Shown piece by piece: positions 27,265 to 37,099 of a stretch of 64,000 nucleotides of DNA. The notes beneath the pieces are model-generated. The model was given only the letters and a program-made list of their open reading frames with translations, made no database searches and was not told the origin of the DNA. Origin of the DNA: an uncultured Bacteroidales bacterium (GTDB lineage: Bacteria > Bacteroidota > Bacteroidia > Bacteroidales > UBA932); the NCBI GenBank assembly GCA_944326365.1, contig CALVDR010000005.1, forward strand, positions 83,648 to 147,647. Direction: 5' to 3'. Numbering within the stretch: the stretch's first letter is position 1; each line of letters begins with the position of its first letter. A program made the position numbers and the translations under genes.

Positions 27265-28896
27265 ATGAAAAAGAAAATATACATACCGCTGCTCATGGCA
27301 GCGTCAATACTGACAGTTTCATGCAGTGATCTGCTGAATCTCGAATCGGAAACAGCGGTCACGACCAATTATCTCCAGACCGACAAGGAAGGTCTGAAAA
27401 GGGCTATCGCAGGCCTGTATGTCTATGAAAGGGACAATATCGTGGATAATTCCAATGAAAAGGGAATCGTCATCATTCCCCAACTTTTCGATTTCAACAC
27501 CGATATTTTCCTGTTCAATGCCGGAAACTGGGCTTCGCTCGGCAGGCTTACCGACCTGACACCCGACTCCGGAGTACTGGAGGACTACTGGGAGTTCTGG
27601 TATGCCATCGTCGGCAGAGCTAACGAGATCATAGCTTCGGCTGAAAATCTCGGCCTTGAGGACCCGGAAATCAATTCGATATACGGAGAAGCATGTCTTT
27701 TCCGCGCCCGTGCGTATTTCGAACTCTGGAAAAGATTCGAAAGGATATATCTGAATACGGAGCCGACCACGGTGTCGAATCTGGACCGGGCTTACAAGCC
27801 TGCTGCGAAAGAAGAGATCTTCACTCTTCTGAAGAAAGACCTGGATGCCGCCATCAAGGCTCTGTCCTATGATATTCCTGTTTACAACAACGGGGTCATG
27901 TACGGCAGATATACCAAGGCCACGGCCAAGCATGTACGTGCGCAGGTGGCCATGTGGGAGAATGACTGGGACTGTGTCATCACCCAGACAGAGGACATTC
28001 TCCGCGATGCGAAAGGAATCACGGAAATGGAATCAGACCCTGCAGACATATTCTCGTCGGAAAACCTCCGTTCGAAAGAGGTGCTTTACGCATATCAGTT
28101 CTCCAAGAATCCTGGAGGCGGCGGAGTGCTTCAGGGGACGGCTTTGAAAGGACATCCGATATCGGTATATGTCACTTCCAGATATTCCAGCGTGGCAGGT
28201 ACCATCTGTTCGGCGGACCAGGGAGGCTTCGGCTATGGCAGGGACTACCCGAACCGGCATCTTCTGGACATGTATGAGCCGGGAGACAAGAGGCTGGACT
28301 GCTATTTCGTGACGAAATTCTACTACAATGATCCTTCATCGCCGAAATACGGACAGGAAATAGTTCCCGGGACAGGAGGAGGTACGAGCGGTGCTTCATA
28401 TATCACGAATATCCATCCTATGAGCAGCAAGCATGCGGATTTCTGGACCAATGCCGATGATCCGGAGCGCAAGACCAGCTTCAGGGACCTTATTGTCTAC
28501 CGACTTGCGGAGACTGTCCTGATGTGTTCGGAAGCGTATTTCCACAAGGGTGACAATGACAATGCCGTCAAGTACTTCAACATGACATACGAACGGGCTG
28601 TCGGGAAGAAATTCGAAGGCACGCTTACTTTGGAAGAACTGCTGGACGAGTATGCACGCGAACTGAATTTCGAAGGCGTGAGATGGCCTCTTCTCAAACG
28701 CCTCGGTCTTCTCGGTGAATACTGCAAGCTGTATGAAGGCGAGTCAATGGCCGAGAATCCGTATCTGGACAGGGACTATACGTTCGCAAGGCAGAATTTC
28801 GTGATAGGAAAACACGAATGCTGGCCTATTCCGAGCAACCAGATACTGCTGATGGGAGGTTCGGATGTTTATCCGCAGAATGAAGGATGGAACTGA
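27265..28896 (+). CDS. SusD-like surface glycan-binding lipoprotein
   Basis: 543 residues. Lipobox ASILTVSCSDLLNLE. SusD fold shown by the helical segments EACLFRARAYFELWKRF and TKATAKHVRAQVAMWE, and the C-terminal block RELNFEGVRWPLLKRLG followed by WPIPSNQILL, which is diagnostic of the family. It forms a lid over the SusC barrel. The next gene starts 14 bp downstream. Confidence 0.93.
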   Translation: MKKKIYIPLLMAASILTVSCSDLLNLESETAVTTNYLQTDKEGLKRAIAGLYVYERDNIVDNSNEKGIVIIPQLFDFNTDIFLFNAGNWASLGRLTDLTPDSGVLEDYWEFWYAIVGRANEIIASAENLGLEDPEINSIYGEACLFRARAYFELWKRFERIYLNTEPTTVSNLDRAYKPAAKEEIFTLLKKDLDAAIKALSYDIPVYNNGVMYGRYTKATAKHVRAQVAMWENDWDCVITQTEDILRDAKGITEMESDPADIFSSENLRSKEVLYAYQFSKNPGGGGVLQGTALKGHPISVYVTSRYSSVAGTICSADQGGFGYGRDYPNRHLLDMYEPGDKRLDCYFVTKFYYNDPSSPKYGQEIVPGTGGGTSGASYITNIHPMSSKHADFWTNADDPERKTSFRDLIVYRLAETVLMCSEAYFHKGDNDNAVKYFNMTYERAVGKKFEGTLTLEELLDEYARELNFEGVRWPLLKRLGLLGEYCKLYEGESMAENPYLDRDYTFARQNFVIGKHECWPIPSNQILLMGGSDVYPQNEGWN

Positions 28897-28910
28897 TAAA
28901 ATTACAGACG

Positions 28911-30569
28911 ATGAAAAAAATGATAATCATGCTGCTGGCCATGACAGCTGTCTGGTCCGCATGCACCAAAGTTGAAGAAGAGCCCGAGTATTTCAATATC
29001 GATTCTACGGATATAGTCCTGCAGACGAGTGAGGCAGGACAGACGGATATCCTGCTCTCCACCAACAGGGATCCTGTCGCCACAGTGGATGCCGCTGCGG
29101 AAGAATGGCTGACCGCGGAAATTTCCCGGCGATGTCTTACACTGGTTTATTCGGAAAATACCGTTTCCGAACAGCGTACAGGTACTGTGTCCGTGACTGC
29201 CGGTTCTTTTCAGATCGATGTCACTCTGACCCAGGCTGCATATACGAAGCCTGAACCGGAACCCGACCCCGACCCCGATGAGCCTGGAGAGGTCACTTCA
29301 TATGAAGTCTATGATGTCTACTATGAGAACGGCGAGGCTGCAGGTATAGTGTTCTGGGCATCTGATGACCATAAGTCCGCGCTCGTGGTAAGTCTGGACA
29401 GGACTCCGTCCTTGGTGCCGTGGTCATATGACAACACTGTGGCGGTCGGCACCGGACAATCGGACGGAGCGGCAAACACGGAACTCATCAGAGCCAGTTC
29501 CATAGCTTCGCAGACACCTGCCATCGACTTCTGCGATGCGCACGGGGAGGGCTGGTACTGGCCTGCCATGGATGAAATGATGCTTCTGTTCGAAGCCTAC
29601 AACGGCTCTCCGTATACTGAAGGCAAGCACAACGTCGTTCCTGCCGAACTTCCGGACGAACAGAAGGCTGCAAGGGCTGCATTCGATGAACTGCTGACAT
29701 CGAACGGCGGTACAGCCATGAATACTGCCGCCGAAACTGAAATCGGAGACAAGTACTGGACCAGCACCGAGCAGTCAAAGGATGGTGTCGTCTATGGTTC
29801 TACCTTCCGTTTCGGAAAGGCCTATGCTTCCGGCGGAGGTGATACACAGAAGAAGGAACAGGCTTCCAGCTATGTACGCGTCATCAAGGCCGTATCGCTG
29901 AATGGCAGTACTCCTGATCCGGACCCGGATGACCCTGACGTGCCTGTGGAAACCGAATTCCCTGTATATCAGGAGGGTGGAAAGAATATTGGAATCGTAT
30001 ACTGGACTTCGGAGGACGGAAAGACTTCGAAAGTACTGAGTCTGTCCAGGACCGAATCCATTCCGTGGTCATATAACGGTTCCGCCTTCCTCGGTGCTGA
30101 TGACGAGGACGACGGTGCAGCGAATACTGAAATCCTGAAGGCGAGTGCGGAAGCTGCCGACATACCGGCTCTGGCATTCTGCGAATCGCTGGGCGAGGGC
30201 TGGTATTGGCCCGCACTGAATGAAATGGTGGAGATTTTCGACATTTACAACGGTGTACCGTATGCGGAGCTGGAGGAGAACAAGGCTACAGCCACTCCAG
30301 ACAAGATAACTGACGAAGAGAAGGCTTCACGGGATGCTTTCGATCTTTCTCTTACGACTTACGGCGGGACGGCCATGAACACGGCAGATCCGACTACGAA
30401 GGGTGACAGATACTGGACTAGTACGGAACTTACTGACGGGGACAAGCATTACGGTTCGTTCATGACCTTCGGGAAGGCCTACAAATCCTATCCTGCAGAC
30501 ACTCCGGGCAAGACCAATGCCTCCGGAGGCCGCTACGCCCGCTGCATCAAAGTCATCACTAACGAATAA
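28911..30569 (+). CDS. Lipoprotein with BACON domain and two tandem lectin-like (DUF1566/FISUMP-type) domains
   Basis: 552 residues from ATG 28911 (lipobox AMTAVWSACTKVEEE). Residues 25-105 look like a BACON domain. An acidic proline linker (PEPEPDPDPDEPGE) leads to a first domain of about 185 residues; a second linker (PDPDPDDPDVPVE) leads to a second copy. The two copies share EGWYWPAMDEM/EGWYWPALNEM, DKYWTSTE/DRYWTSTE and a final VRVIKAV/ARCIKVI. These are features of C-type-lectin-like DUF1566 folds. It takes the place of a SusE/SusF surface glycan-binding protein. Glycan binding is inferred. Confidence 0.7.
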   Translation: MKKMIIMLLAMTAVWSACTKVEEEPEYFNIDSTDIVLQTSEAGQTDILLSTNRDPVATVDAAAEEWLTAEISRRCLTLVYSENTVSEQRTGTVSVTAGSFQIDVTLTQAAYTKPEPEPDPDPDEPGEVTSYEVYDVYYENGEAAGIVFWASDDHKSALVVSLDRTPSLVPWSYDNTVAVGTGQSDGAANTELIRASSIASQTPAIDFCDAHGEGWYWPAMDEMMLLFEAYNGSPYTEGKHNVVPAELPDEQKAARAAFDELLTSNGGTAMNTAAETEIGDKYWTSTEQSKDGVVYGSTFRFGKAYASGGGDTQKKEQASSYVRVIKAVSLNGSTPDPDPDDPDVPVETEFPVYQEGGKNIGIVYWTSEDGKTSKVLSLSRTESIPWSYNGSAFLGADDEDDGAANTEILKASAEAADIPALAFCESLGEGWYWPALNEMVEIFDIYNGVPYAELEENKATATPDKITDEEKASRDAFDLSLTTYGGTAMNTADPTTKGDRYWTSTELTDGDKHYGSFMTFGKAYKSYPADTPGKTNASGGRYARCIKVITNE

Positions 30570-30574
30570 ATAAT

Positions 30575-32194
30575 ATGAGTATTGCCAGTATACTGCTTTT
30601 TTCCGCTATTGCGGCCGCTCCTGCAGGGGAGCAGGCCGCAATGGCCGATTATAATGTGATTCCATTGCCACGGCACATTGAAGTACCGGGCAATGATTAT
30701 TTTGTCCTTGACGGCAGGACGAAGATTGTCCGCGGCGAAGGAGTTTCCGAAAAGGATGCTGATTTTCTGTCGGAGTATATCAGACAGAGTACGGGAATAG
30801 AATGCCATGTGACGGGGCAGGCGCGAAAGAACGCCATCTGGCTCTCGGTTTCGGCTTCCTGTGGTCAGAATCCTGACGGGTATACGGTCACGGTGGACAA
30901 AACCGGAATACATGTCTCGGGGAACTCGTCCGACGGGCTTTTCCACGGAATCCAGACCATACGGAAGAGTCTGCCGGTGGGGGAGTATGACGAGGTGGCT
31001 TTCCCTTATGCCGAGATCATGGATGAACCGCGTTTCAGATACAGGGCCATGCATCTGGATGTGTCCAGACATTTTTTCGACAAGGATTTCGTGAAGAAAT
31101 ACATCGACCTGCTTGCCCTGCATAACATGAACTTTTTCCACTGGCACCTGACAGATGACCAGGGCTGGCGTATTGAAATCAGAAAGTATCCTTTGCTGGC
31201 TGAAAAGTCTTGCCGGAGAGACTATACCGTCATCAGACGTGATTATGACAGGAATGACGGTACACCTTACGGCGAGGGCTGCTATTTCACTCAGGAAGAT
31301 ATCAGGGAAATAGTGCAGTATGCCCTGGACCGTCATATACGGATAATTCCGGAGATCGACATGCCGGGACATATGCTGGCTGCTCTGGCTGCATATCCGC
31401 AGTTCGGATGTACGGGAGGACCGTATAAGGTATGGACAAGATGGGGCGTGTCCGATCAGGTCCTCTGTGCCGGGAAGGATGAGACAGTGCAGTTTGCCAA
31501 GGATGTATTGTCAGAAGTGGCGGACTTGTTTCCGTGCAGGTACATCCATATCGGAGGTGACGAATGTCCCAAGACCGAATGGAAGGAATGTCCTGATTGC
31601 CAGGCGAGAATAGTGTCTGAAGGCATACAACAGGGCAGTGCGGAATCCGTAGAAGACGCTCTCCAGGGATGGTTCATGAAGGAAATGACAGATTTCCTGA
31701 AAACCAAGGGAAAGACTGTCATAGGCTGGGACGAGTTGCTGGAAAGCGGAGCTGCAGGCGATGACATGACGGTGATGTCGTGGAGGGGAACGGAAGGAGG
31801 TATCGCTGCAGCGGAACACCGGATGGATGCCATCATGGTTCCTCACAGCTATCTGTACTTCGACTACTATCAGACGGACGACCGTTCGCAGGAACCTTTT
31901 GCCGCCGGAGGCAAGGTGACTGTGGAGAAAGTCTTCAATTACGATCCTTATGACGGTATTCCTGAGAAAGACAGAAAGTATATCATCGGAGTGCAGGCCA
32001 ATCTCTGGACTGAATTCATCGCGGAGCCTTCCCATGCCGAATACATGGTGATTCCGAGAATCGATGCCCTGTCCGAAGTCCAGTGGAGCCCCCTGGAATC
32101 GCGTCAGTACGCGGATTTCCTGAAACGGCTCAGAAGGCAGCTAAACCTGTATGACATGCTGGGATACAATTATGCAAGATATGTTTTCGAATAA
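30575..32194 (+). CDS. Beta-N-acetylhexosaminidase, GH20
   Basis: 539 residues. Signal-like N-terminus (MSIASILLFSAIAAAPAGEQ). GH20 N-terminal domain (VIPLPRHIEVPGNDYFVL) then barrel with NFFHWHLTDDQGWRIEI, IRIIPEIDMPGH and the catalytic D329-E330 in YIHIGGDECPKTEW. A classical exo-hexosaminidase, releasing terminal beta-GlcNAc or GalNAc. Last gene of the locus; it is followed by a strong bidirectional terminator. Starting 5 bp after the lectin-like gene, it is clearly co-transcribed. Confidence 0.95.
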   Translation: MSIASILLFSAIAAAPAGEQAAMADYNVIPLPRHIEVPGNDYFVLDGRTKIVRGEGVSEKDADFLSEYIRQSTGIECHVTGQARKNAIWLSVSASCGQNPDGYTVTVDKTGIHVSGNSSDGLFHGIQTIRKSLPVGEYDEVAFPYAEIMDEPRFRYRAMHLDVSRHFFDKDFVKKYIDLLALHNMNFFHWHLTDDQGWRIEIRKYPLLAEKSCRRDYTVIRRDYDRNDGTPYGEGCYFTQEDIREIVQYALDRHIRIIPEIDMPGHMLAALAAYPQFGCTGGPYKVWTRWGVSDQVLCAGKDETVQFAKDVLSEVADLFPCRYIHIGGDECPKTEWKECPDCQARIVSEGIQQGSAESVEDALQGWFMKEMTDFLKTKGKTVIGWDELLESGAAGDDMTVMSWRGTEGGIAAAEHRMDAIMVPHSYLYFDYYQTDDRSQEPFAAGGKVTVEKVFNYDPYDGIPEKDRKYIIGVQANLWTEFIAEPSHAEYMVIPRIDALSEVQWSPLESRQYADFLKRLRRQLNLYDMLGYNYARYVFE

Positions 32195-32260
32195 GGAAGA
32201 CGGCACTTCGTACAAGTACGATTACTTTCGGTTCGTCAATGGTTTCGAAGAAAGACGTTT

Positions 32261-32294
32261 GAGGGTGACCAAAAATCCATTTTTGGTCACCCTC
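32261..32294. terminator. Bidirectional terminator between GH20 and glyA
   Basis: Perfect 15-bp stem GAGGGTGACCAAAAA / TTTTTGGTCACCCTC with a TCCA loop. The A-run/T-run at the stem top and flanking T make it usable from both strands. It lies 66 bp past the GH20 stop and 27 bp past the glyA stop. Confidence 0.85.
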
Positions 32295-32321
32295 TTTCAA
32301 ATCCGTTTGGACTTCCGCTTG

Positions 32322-33650
32322 TCAATATCTGTTCAGCGGCATGCCGTTCATCTTCATGCGGACCTGCTTGCGGACGCTGGCGAGGACTGCTTCATGCTCT
32401 TCCTTGCCCTCTTCCGATTTCCCGCTTACATAGTCGAGATGTTCCGCTGCGCTGGACAGAACCGTATCTATAAGAGATACGATGAATTCCATGTCTTTCT
32501 CGACAAGTCCTCTCGAAGTGATGGCTGGAGTGCCGACCCGGATTCCGGAAGTCTGGAACGGAGACCTGGAGTCGAAAGGCACCATATTCTTGTTCACCGT
32601 GATGTCGGCCTTGACCAGTTCCCTTTCCGCTATTTTTCCTGTCAGATCCGCGAACTTTGTCCTCAGGTCGATAAGCATGAGATGATTGTCCGTACCGCCG
32701 GACACTACCTTGTATCCTTTTGCCTTGAATGCTTCAGCCATGGTGAAAGCGTTTGCCACTACCTGTTTCTGGTATTCCGTGAATTCAGGCTGAAGGGCTT
32801 CGTAAAACGATACGGCCTTGGCTGCTATGCAGTGCTCAAGCGGACCTCCCTGTACGCCTGGGAATACGCTGGAATTGAGTATCTGTGACATCTTCTTCAC
32901 GACACCTTTCGGGGTAGTCAGTCCCCACGGGTTGTCGAAATCCTTCCCCATCAGGATAATGCCTCCGCGAGGTCCCCTGAGGGTCTTATGTGTAGTGGAG
33001 GTGACTATATGTGCATATTTTACAGGATTGCTGAGCAGTCCGGCAGCGATCAGCCCTGCGGTATGTGCCATGTCGACCATGAAGATGGCGCCTACGCTGT
33101 CGGCTATCCGTCTCATCCTCTCCCAGTCCCATTCCCTGGAGTATGCGGACGCACCGCCGATGATCAGCTTCGGCTTGTATTCCAAAGCTTTCCTTTCCAT
33201 GTCGTTATAGTCGATGAGACCGGTGACTTCGTCCAGGCCGTAGGATACGGCATGATACAGGATGCCGGACATGTTTACCGGAGAACCGTGTGTAAGATGT
33301 CCGCCATGGGCAAGGTCAAGTCCCATGAATGTCTCTCCCGGTTTCAGGCATGCCATCATTACGGCCATGTTTGCCTGAGCTCCGGAATGAGGCTGCACGT
33401 TTGCGTATTCCGCACCGAAAAGCTGGCACAACCTGTCTATGGCAAGCTGTTCTATCTGGTCTACGATCTCGCAGCCGCCATAGTATCTGGCTCCCGGATA
33501 TCCTTCCGCATATTTGTTCGTGCAGACAGAACCGAGAGCGTCGAGCACTTGTTTGCTGACATAGTTTTCAGAGGCGATAAGTTCGATACCGGTCGTCTGT
33601 CTTTCTTCTTCTTTCTTGATCAGATTGAAAATCTGAAGGTCCTGTTTCAT
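32322..33650 (-). CDS. glyA: Serine hydroxymethyltransferase
   Basis: PLP enzyme that interconverts serine and glycine and feeds one-carbon units to folate. 442 residues. PLP lysine K222 in [15 protein letters not shown]; the substrate-site segment [15 protein letters not shown] is at the N-terminus. Length exceeds the E. coli enzyme (417) by a C-terminal tail. It is monocistronic, transcribed from its own promoter at 33675-33682 and closed by the terminator at 32261-32294. Confidence 0.97.
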   Translation of the reverse strand: MKQDLQIFNLIKKEEERQTTGIELIASENYVSKQVLDALGSVCTNKYAEGYPGARYYGGCEIVDQIEQLAIDRLCQLFGAEYANVQPHSGAQANMAVMMACLKPGETFMGLDLAHGGHLTHGSPVNMSGILYHAVSYGLDEVTGLIDYNDMERKALEYKPKLIIGGASAYSREWDWERMRRIADSVGAIFMVDMAHTAGLIAAGLLSNPVKYAHIVTSTTHKTLRGPRGGIILMGKDFDNPWGLTTPKGVVKKMSQILNSSVFPGVQGGPLEHCIAAKAVSFYEALQPEFTEYQKQVVANAFTMAEAFKAKGYKVVSGGTDNHLMLIDLRTKFADLTGKIAERELVKADITVNKNMVPFDSRSPFQTSGIRVGTPAITSRGLVEKDMEFIVSLIDTVLSSAAEHLDYVSGKSEEGKEEHEAVLASVRKQVRMKMNGMPLNRY

Positions 33651-33674
33651 AATATTCTCTTTTTAAAAGCAGAG

Positions 33675-33682
33675 CAAATTTA
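33675..33682 (-). promoter_or_regulatory. -7 box of glyA
   Basis: Minus-strand TAAATTTG (TAnnTTTG), 25 bp before the glyA ATG. The region where its -33 element would sit overlaps the divergent -7 box at 33703-33710. Confidence 0.65.
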
Positions 33683-33702
33683 CTCATTTTTTGATTTTTC
33701 CC

Positions 33703-33710
33703 TACCTTTG
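33703..33710 (+). promoter_or_regulatory. -7 box of the RNA methyltransferase gene
   Basis: TACCTTTG (TAnnTTTG) on the plus strand, 60 bp before ATG 33771. No clear TTG lies 19-21 bp upstream. Confidence 0.65.
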
Positions 33711-33770
33711 CACCCGGAAGTTTTCCCCAACTTTCTGGAATTTGCCGGAAAATGATTGAATTTCAAGACT

Positions 33771-34304
33771 ATGACTGATAGAAAATTATTGAATATAGAG
33801 CTCGGACGCATGTCTGTCGAGGAATACAGGAAATCTCCCGAATCAGGGATCGCAGTGGTCCTGGACAATGTCCGGAGCGCCCATAACGTAGGATCGGCAT
33901 TCAGAAGTTCCGACTCGTTCAAGGTCGACAGAATCTGCCTGTGCGGCATTTGCGCCGTGCCTCCTTCGGCCGAGATCCACAAGTCGGCCATAGGTGCCGA
34001 ATTCAGTGTGCCCTGGGAGCATTTCGACAGGACCATTGATGCCATACGCAGGCTCAGGGAAGAAGGCTTCACGATAGTAAGTGTGGAACAGACCGTGAAT
34101 TCCGTTTCGCTGGACGACTTTTCTCCGGAAAAAGGCCGTAAGTATGCCTTCGTTTTCGGAAACGAGGTGTCGGGAGTGGACCAGGAGGTCGTCGATGCCT
34201 CCGATTTCGCACTTGAAATACCTCAGTACGGGACCAAACATTCGCTGAATGTCTCCGTTTCCGTCGGAATTGTTCTCTGGGCCGCTCATCGGCGTAATTT
34301 GTGA
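33771..34304 (+). CDS. SpoU/TrmH-family RNA 2'-O-methyltransferase
   Basis: 177 residues. SAM-binding trefoil-knot fold: motif 1 VLDNVRSAHNVGSAFRSSD, motif 2 VFGNEVSGVDQEVVD, motif 3 IPQYGTKHSLNVSVSVGIVL. These give confident family assignment; the RNA target (tRNA or rRNA) cannot be told from sequence. The short form lacks the N-terminal RNA-binding domain of RlmB. ATG 33771 is preferred to a TTG at 33756. It converges on the ATPase gene with only 5 bp between stop codons. Confidence 0.88.
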   Translation: MTDRKLLNIELGRMSVEEYRKSPESGIAVVLDNVRSAHNVGSAFRSSDSFKVDRICLCGICAVPPSAEIHKSAIGAEFSVPWEHFDRTIDAIRRLREEGFTIVSVEQTVNSVSLDDFSPEKGRKYAFVFGNEVSGVDQEVVDASDFALEIPQYGTKHSLNVSVSVGIVLWAAHRRNL

Positions 34305-34309
34305 ATTGT

Positions 34310-36946
34310 TTATTTTCCGTTCCATTTAAGGGCCTTGAAAATCTCGACCACCACCAGAGGCACGAGGGCAAGACCTGCCACTGTCAGCCACTGTTCGCAT
34401 CCCATCTCCGCAAAACTGAACGCATGGGAGAATGACGGTACCAGCAGCACGGCCAGAGAGAACACCAGGGACGCGAATATCGCGAAAATCAGAGGCTTGT
34501 TCTCCAAAGGATTGAACTTGAATCTGGATTCGGTATTCGAATGCAGGTTTCCTGCATGCACCAGCTTGGCTGCGATCAGAGAGGCAAATGCCATGGTCTG
34601 TCCGAGAGTCTCTGCGGAAGAACTGTCACCGTATATCTCCATGCCCATGTCCTTTCCGATGATGAATGCCACTAATGTGATCACACCCATCATCACTCCC
34701 TGATAGCTGATTCTCCATACCATACCCTTATCCATGAATTGTTTGCCTTGACCTCGCGGACTCTTTTTCATGATGTCCTTCGCAGCCGGGTCCAGGCTCA
34801 GCGCCAGGGCAGGGAAGGTCTCGCTCACCAGGTTTATCCACAATATGTGAATCGGCAGCAGAGGAATACCCATGTTCATGATAGACGCCACGAAAAGCAG
34901 CAGCACTTCACCCAGATTCGTGGAAAGCAGGAAGAGGACTGTCTTCAGGATATTGTCGTAAATCCTCCGGCCCTCGGACACAGCTGACACTATGGTCACG
35001 AAATTGTCATCTGAGAGGATCATGTCTGAAGCGTCTTTTGCGACCTCTGTACCTGTGATGCCCATGGACACGCCTATGTCGGCCTGTTTGAGTGCAGGCG
35101 CATCATTCACCCCGTCACCGGTCATTGCCACGATTTCGCCTTTCTTCTGCCAAGCTGTCACTATCTTCACTTTCTGCTCGGGAGCGATTCGGGCGTAAAC
35201 GGTGTATTTGTCCACATTCCTGTTGAAATCTTCATCGGCCATTTTCTCCAGTTCCGTCCCTGTGATGGAAAGGTCGCCGTCCTTGTGTATTCCGATTTTG
35301 CTGGCTATCGCCAATGCCGTCGCCTTGTGGTCGCCGGTGATCATTATGGTCCGGATTCCGGCATCGTGACATTCCTGGATCGCACCTATGACCTCCTCCC
35401 TTTCCGGATCGATCATGCCTGTGATACCCACGAATATCAGGTCTTTCTCCACTTCGTCCACTTCCGAAGATACTCTGGTGACAGGCTTGTATGCCATGGC
35501 CAATACGCGGAGAGCCGAGTCTGCCATCTTCTTGTTTCTGGCCTGGAGGTCAGCTATATCATCTGCCGTGATCTTTCTCACTCCGTCCGCAGTCTCAATC
35601 ATCGTGCAGACTGAAAGTATCTCGTCCAGACCGCCTTTCACGTTCGCCTGCAGGGAACCGTCCTTCATCCTGTTTATGGTAGTCATCCTCTTGCGGGAAG
35701 AGTCGAAGGCCACTTCACCTTCGCGCGGGCAGGCGGCCTCCAGTTCAGCCTTGCGTATTCCATGCCTGTCCCCCAGGTCTATCAGGGCGATTTCGGTAGG
35801 GTCCCCTACGCTTGTGACACCTCCTTCGCTGTTCTTCACCATTTTCGCATCGCAGCACAGGACCGAAATCTCCAGCAGCCTCGACAGATTTCCGCTGACT
35901 GTATATTCCTCGACCACTGTCATCTGGTTCTTCGTCAGCGTACCGGTCTTGTCAGAGCATATGACTGTCGTACAGCCCAGTGTCTCTACAGACGGGAGCT
36001 TGCGGATGATGGCATTGTGTCTGACCATGCGGCGGACGCCCATGGACAATATGATGGTGGAAATGGCAGGAAGGCCTTCCGGTATCGCCGCCACGGCCAG
36101 AGATACAGCTACCATAAGCATGTTTATGACAGGTCTCCCGTAAAGTACGCCTATTATGAATATCACTGCGCATATCAGTACCGAAGCCGTGCCTATCACC
36201 TTGCCCAGATTCTCCAGGCGGGCCTGCATCGGTGTCTGGGTGTCTGATTCTCCGCCCAGCATGTCAGCTATCTTACCTATTTCGGTATTCATTCCGGTGC
36301 CTGTCACGATTCCCTTTCCGTGCCCGAATGTCACGACTCCGCTCGAATAGGCCATGTTTTTCCTGTCTCCCAGCGGAATGTCTTCATCGGCAAGGGTCTC
36401 GGGGCTTTTTTCCACCGGCACGGATTCTCCGGTCATGGAAGATTCCTGAATGCTCATGTTTACCGACTCGGTGATCCTGATATCGGCAGGGACTATGTCT
36501 CCCACTTCCAGTTCCACCAGATCGCCCGGTACGACATCTTCCACATTCACGACCATGGACTCTCCGTCTCTGACCACCTTGGCCATCGGTGCTGCCATTT
36601 TCTTCAGAGACTCAAGCGACTTCTGCGCCTTGAATTCCTGATATGCTCCGATGAATGCATTTAGGAGCAGGATACCCATTATAATATAGGTGTCGAGCAG
36701 TCCTTCCCCTGTCTTGATGCCCATCACGCCGGAAATTACTGCGGCGATGATGAGCAGTATGATCATGAAACTCTTGAACTGTGAGAAGAACATGGCCGCG
36801 AATGACCTGTTTTTCTTCTGTACCAGGGTGTTCTTTCCGAATTTTTCGAGCCTGGCTGTGATTTCATCCTTTTTCAGACCACGTTTGGGATCTGTCTCCA
36901 TCTCACGGGCAACATCCCCGATAGATTTGCTGTAAATTTTTTCCAT
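34310..36946 (-). CDS. Cation-translocating P-type ATPase, Ca2+ (P2) type
   Basis: 878 residues from ATG 36946 (MEKIYSKSIGDVAREMETD, a usual N-terminus for the family); ATG 36982 is an alternative. Motifs in order: SMTGESVPVEK (actuator), the phosphorylated D332 in ICSDKTGTLTKNQM, MITGDHKATALA, and GDGVNDAPALKQADIGVSMG. The M4 segment AVAAIPEGLPAISTIILSMG is of the PEGLP type seen in Ca2+ P2 pumps rather than CPx heavy-metal pumps, and no N-terminal metal-binding CxxC is present. Exports a divalent cation, most likely Ca2+, across the inner membrane. Confidence 0.92.
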   Translation of the reverse strand: MEKIYSKSIGDVAREMETDPKRGLKKDEITARLEKFGKNTLVQKKNRSFAAMFFSQFKSFMIILLIIAAVISGVMGIKTGEGLLDTYIIMGILLLNAFIGAYQEFKAQKSLESLKKMAAPMAKVVRDGESMVVNVEDVVPGDLVELEVGDIVPADIRITESVNMSIQESSMTGESVPVEKSPETLADEDIPLGDRKNMAYSSGVVTFGHGKGIVTGTGMNTEIGKIADMLGGESDTQTPMQARLENLGKVIGTASVLICAVIFIIGVLYGRPVINMLMVAVSLAVAAIPEGLPAISTIILSMGVRRMVRHNAIIRKLPSVETLGCTTVICSDKTGTLTKNQMTVVEEYTVSGNLSRLLEISVLCCDAKMVKNSEGGVTSVGDPTEIALIDLGDRHGIRKAELEAACPREGEVAFDSSRKRMTTINRMKDGSLQANVKGGLDEILSVCTMIETADGVRKITADDIADLQARNKKMADSALRVLAMAYKPVTRVSSEVDEVEKDLIFVGITGMIDPEREEVIGAIQECHDAGIRTIMITGDHKATALAIASKIGIHKDGDLSITGTELEKMADEDFNRNVDKYTVYARIAPEQKVKIVTAWQKKGEIVAMTGDGVNDAPALKQADIGVSMGITGTEVAKDASDMILSDDNFVTIVSAVSEGRRIYDNILKTVLFLLSTNLGEVLLLFVASIMNMGIPLLPIHILWINLVSETFPALALSLDPAAKDIMKKSPRGQGKQFMDKGMVWRISYQGVMMGVITLVAFIIGKDMGMEIYGDSSSAETLGQTMAFASLIAAKLVHAGNLHSNTESRFKFNPLENKPLIFAIFASLVFSLAVLLVPSFSHAFSFAEMGCEQWLTVAGLALVPLVVVEIFKALKWNGK

Positions 36947-37026
36947 TATCCGGATATTACTGATTTTCTGTCTGTCATTCATCCCGGCATTGGCCGTCAG
37001 GCCATATTATACCGGAAAACCGATTG

Positions 37027-37034
37027 CAAAAATA
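37027..37034 (-). promoter_or_regulatory. -7 box of the P-type ATPase gene
   Basis: Minus-strand TATTTTTG (TAnnTTTG), 81 bp before ATG 36946. It is divergent from the AraC promoter 23 bp away. Confidence 0.55.
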
Positions 37035-37057
37035 GTGGGAGAAAACAGATTAATTGT

Positions 37058-37065
37058 TAAGTTTG
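37058..37065 (+). promoter_or_regulatory. -7 box of the AraC-type regulator
   Basis: TAAGTTTG (TAnnTTTG), 35 bp before ATG 37100. Region 36947-37099 has no other recognisable element; it is AT-rich. Confidence 0.6.
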
Positions 37066-37099
37066 CAGAATAAAAAATGTAGGATAGGTCGGATTTGCG

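Noticed and set aside
32261..32294. Repeat family linking the GGTCACCC hairpin at 32261 with GGGTCACACCC at 48883
   Set aside because: Similarity is limited to a few GC-rich stem bases, explained by terminator structure.
34305..34309. Missing gene or element between the convergent methyltransferase and ATPase genes
   Set aside because: Only 5 bp separate the stop codons, and no hairpin is visible there. The layout is unusual but holds no feature.
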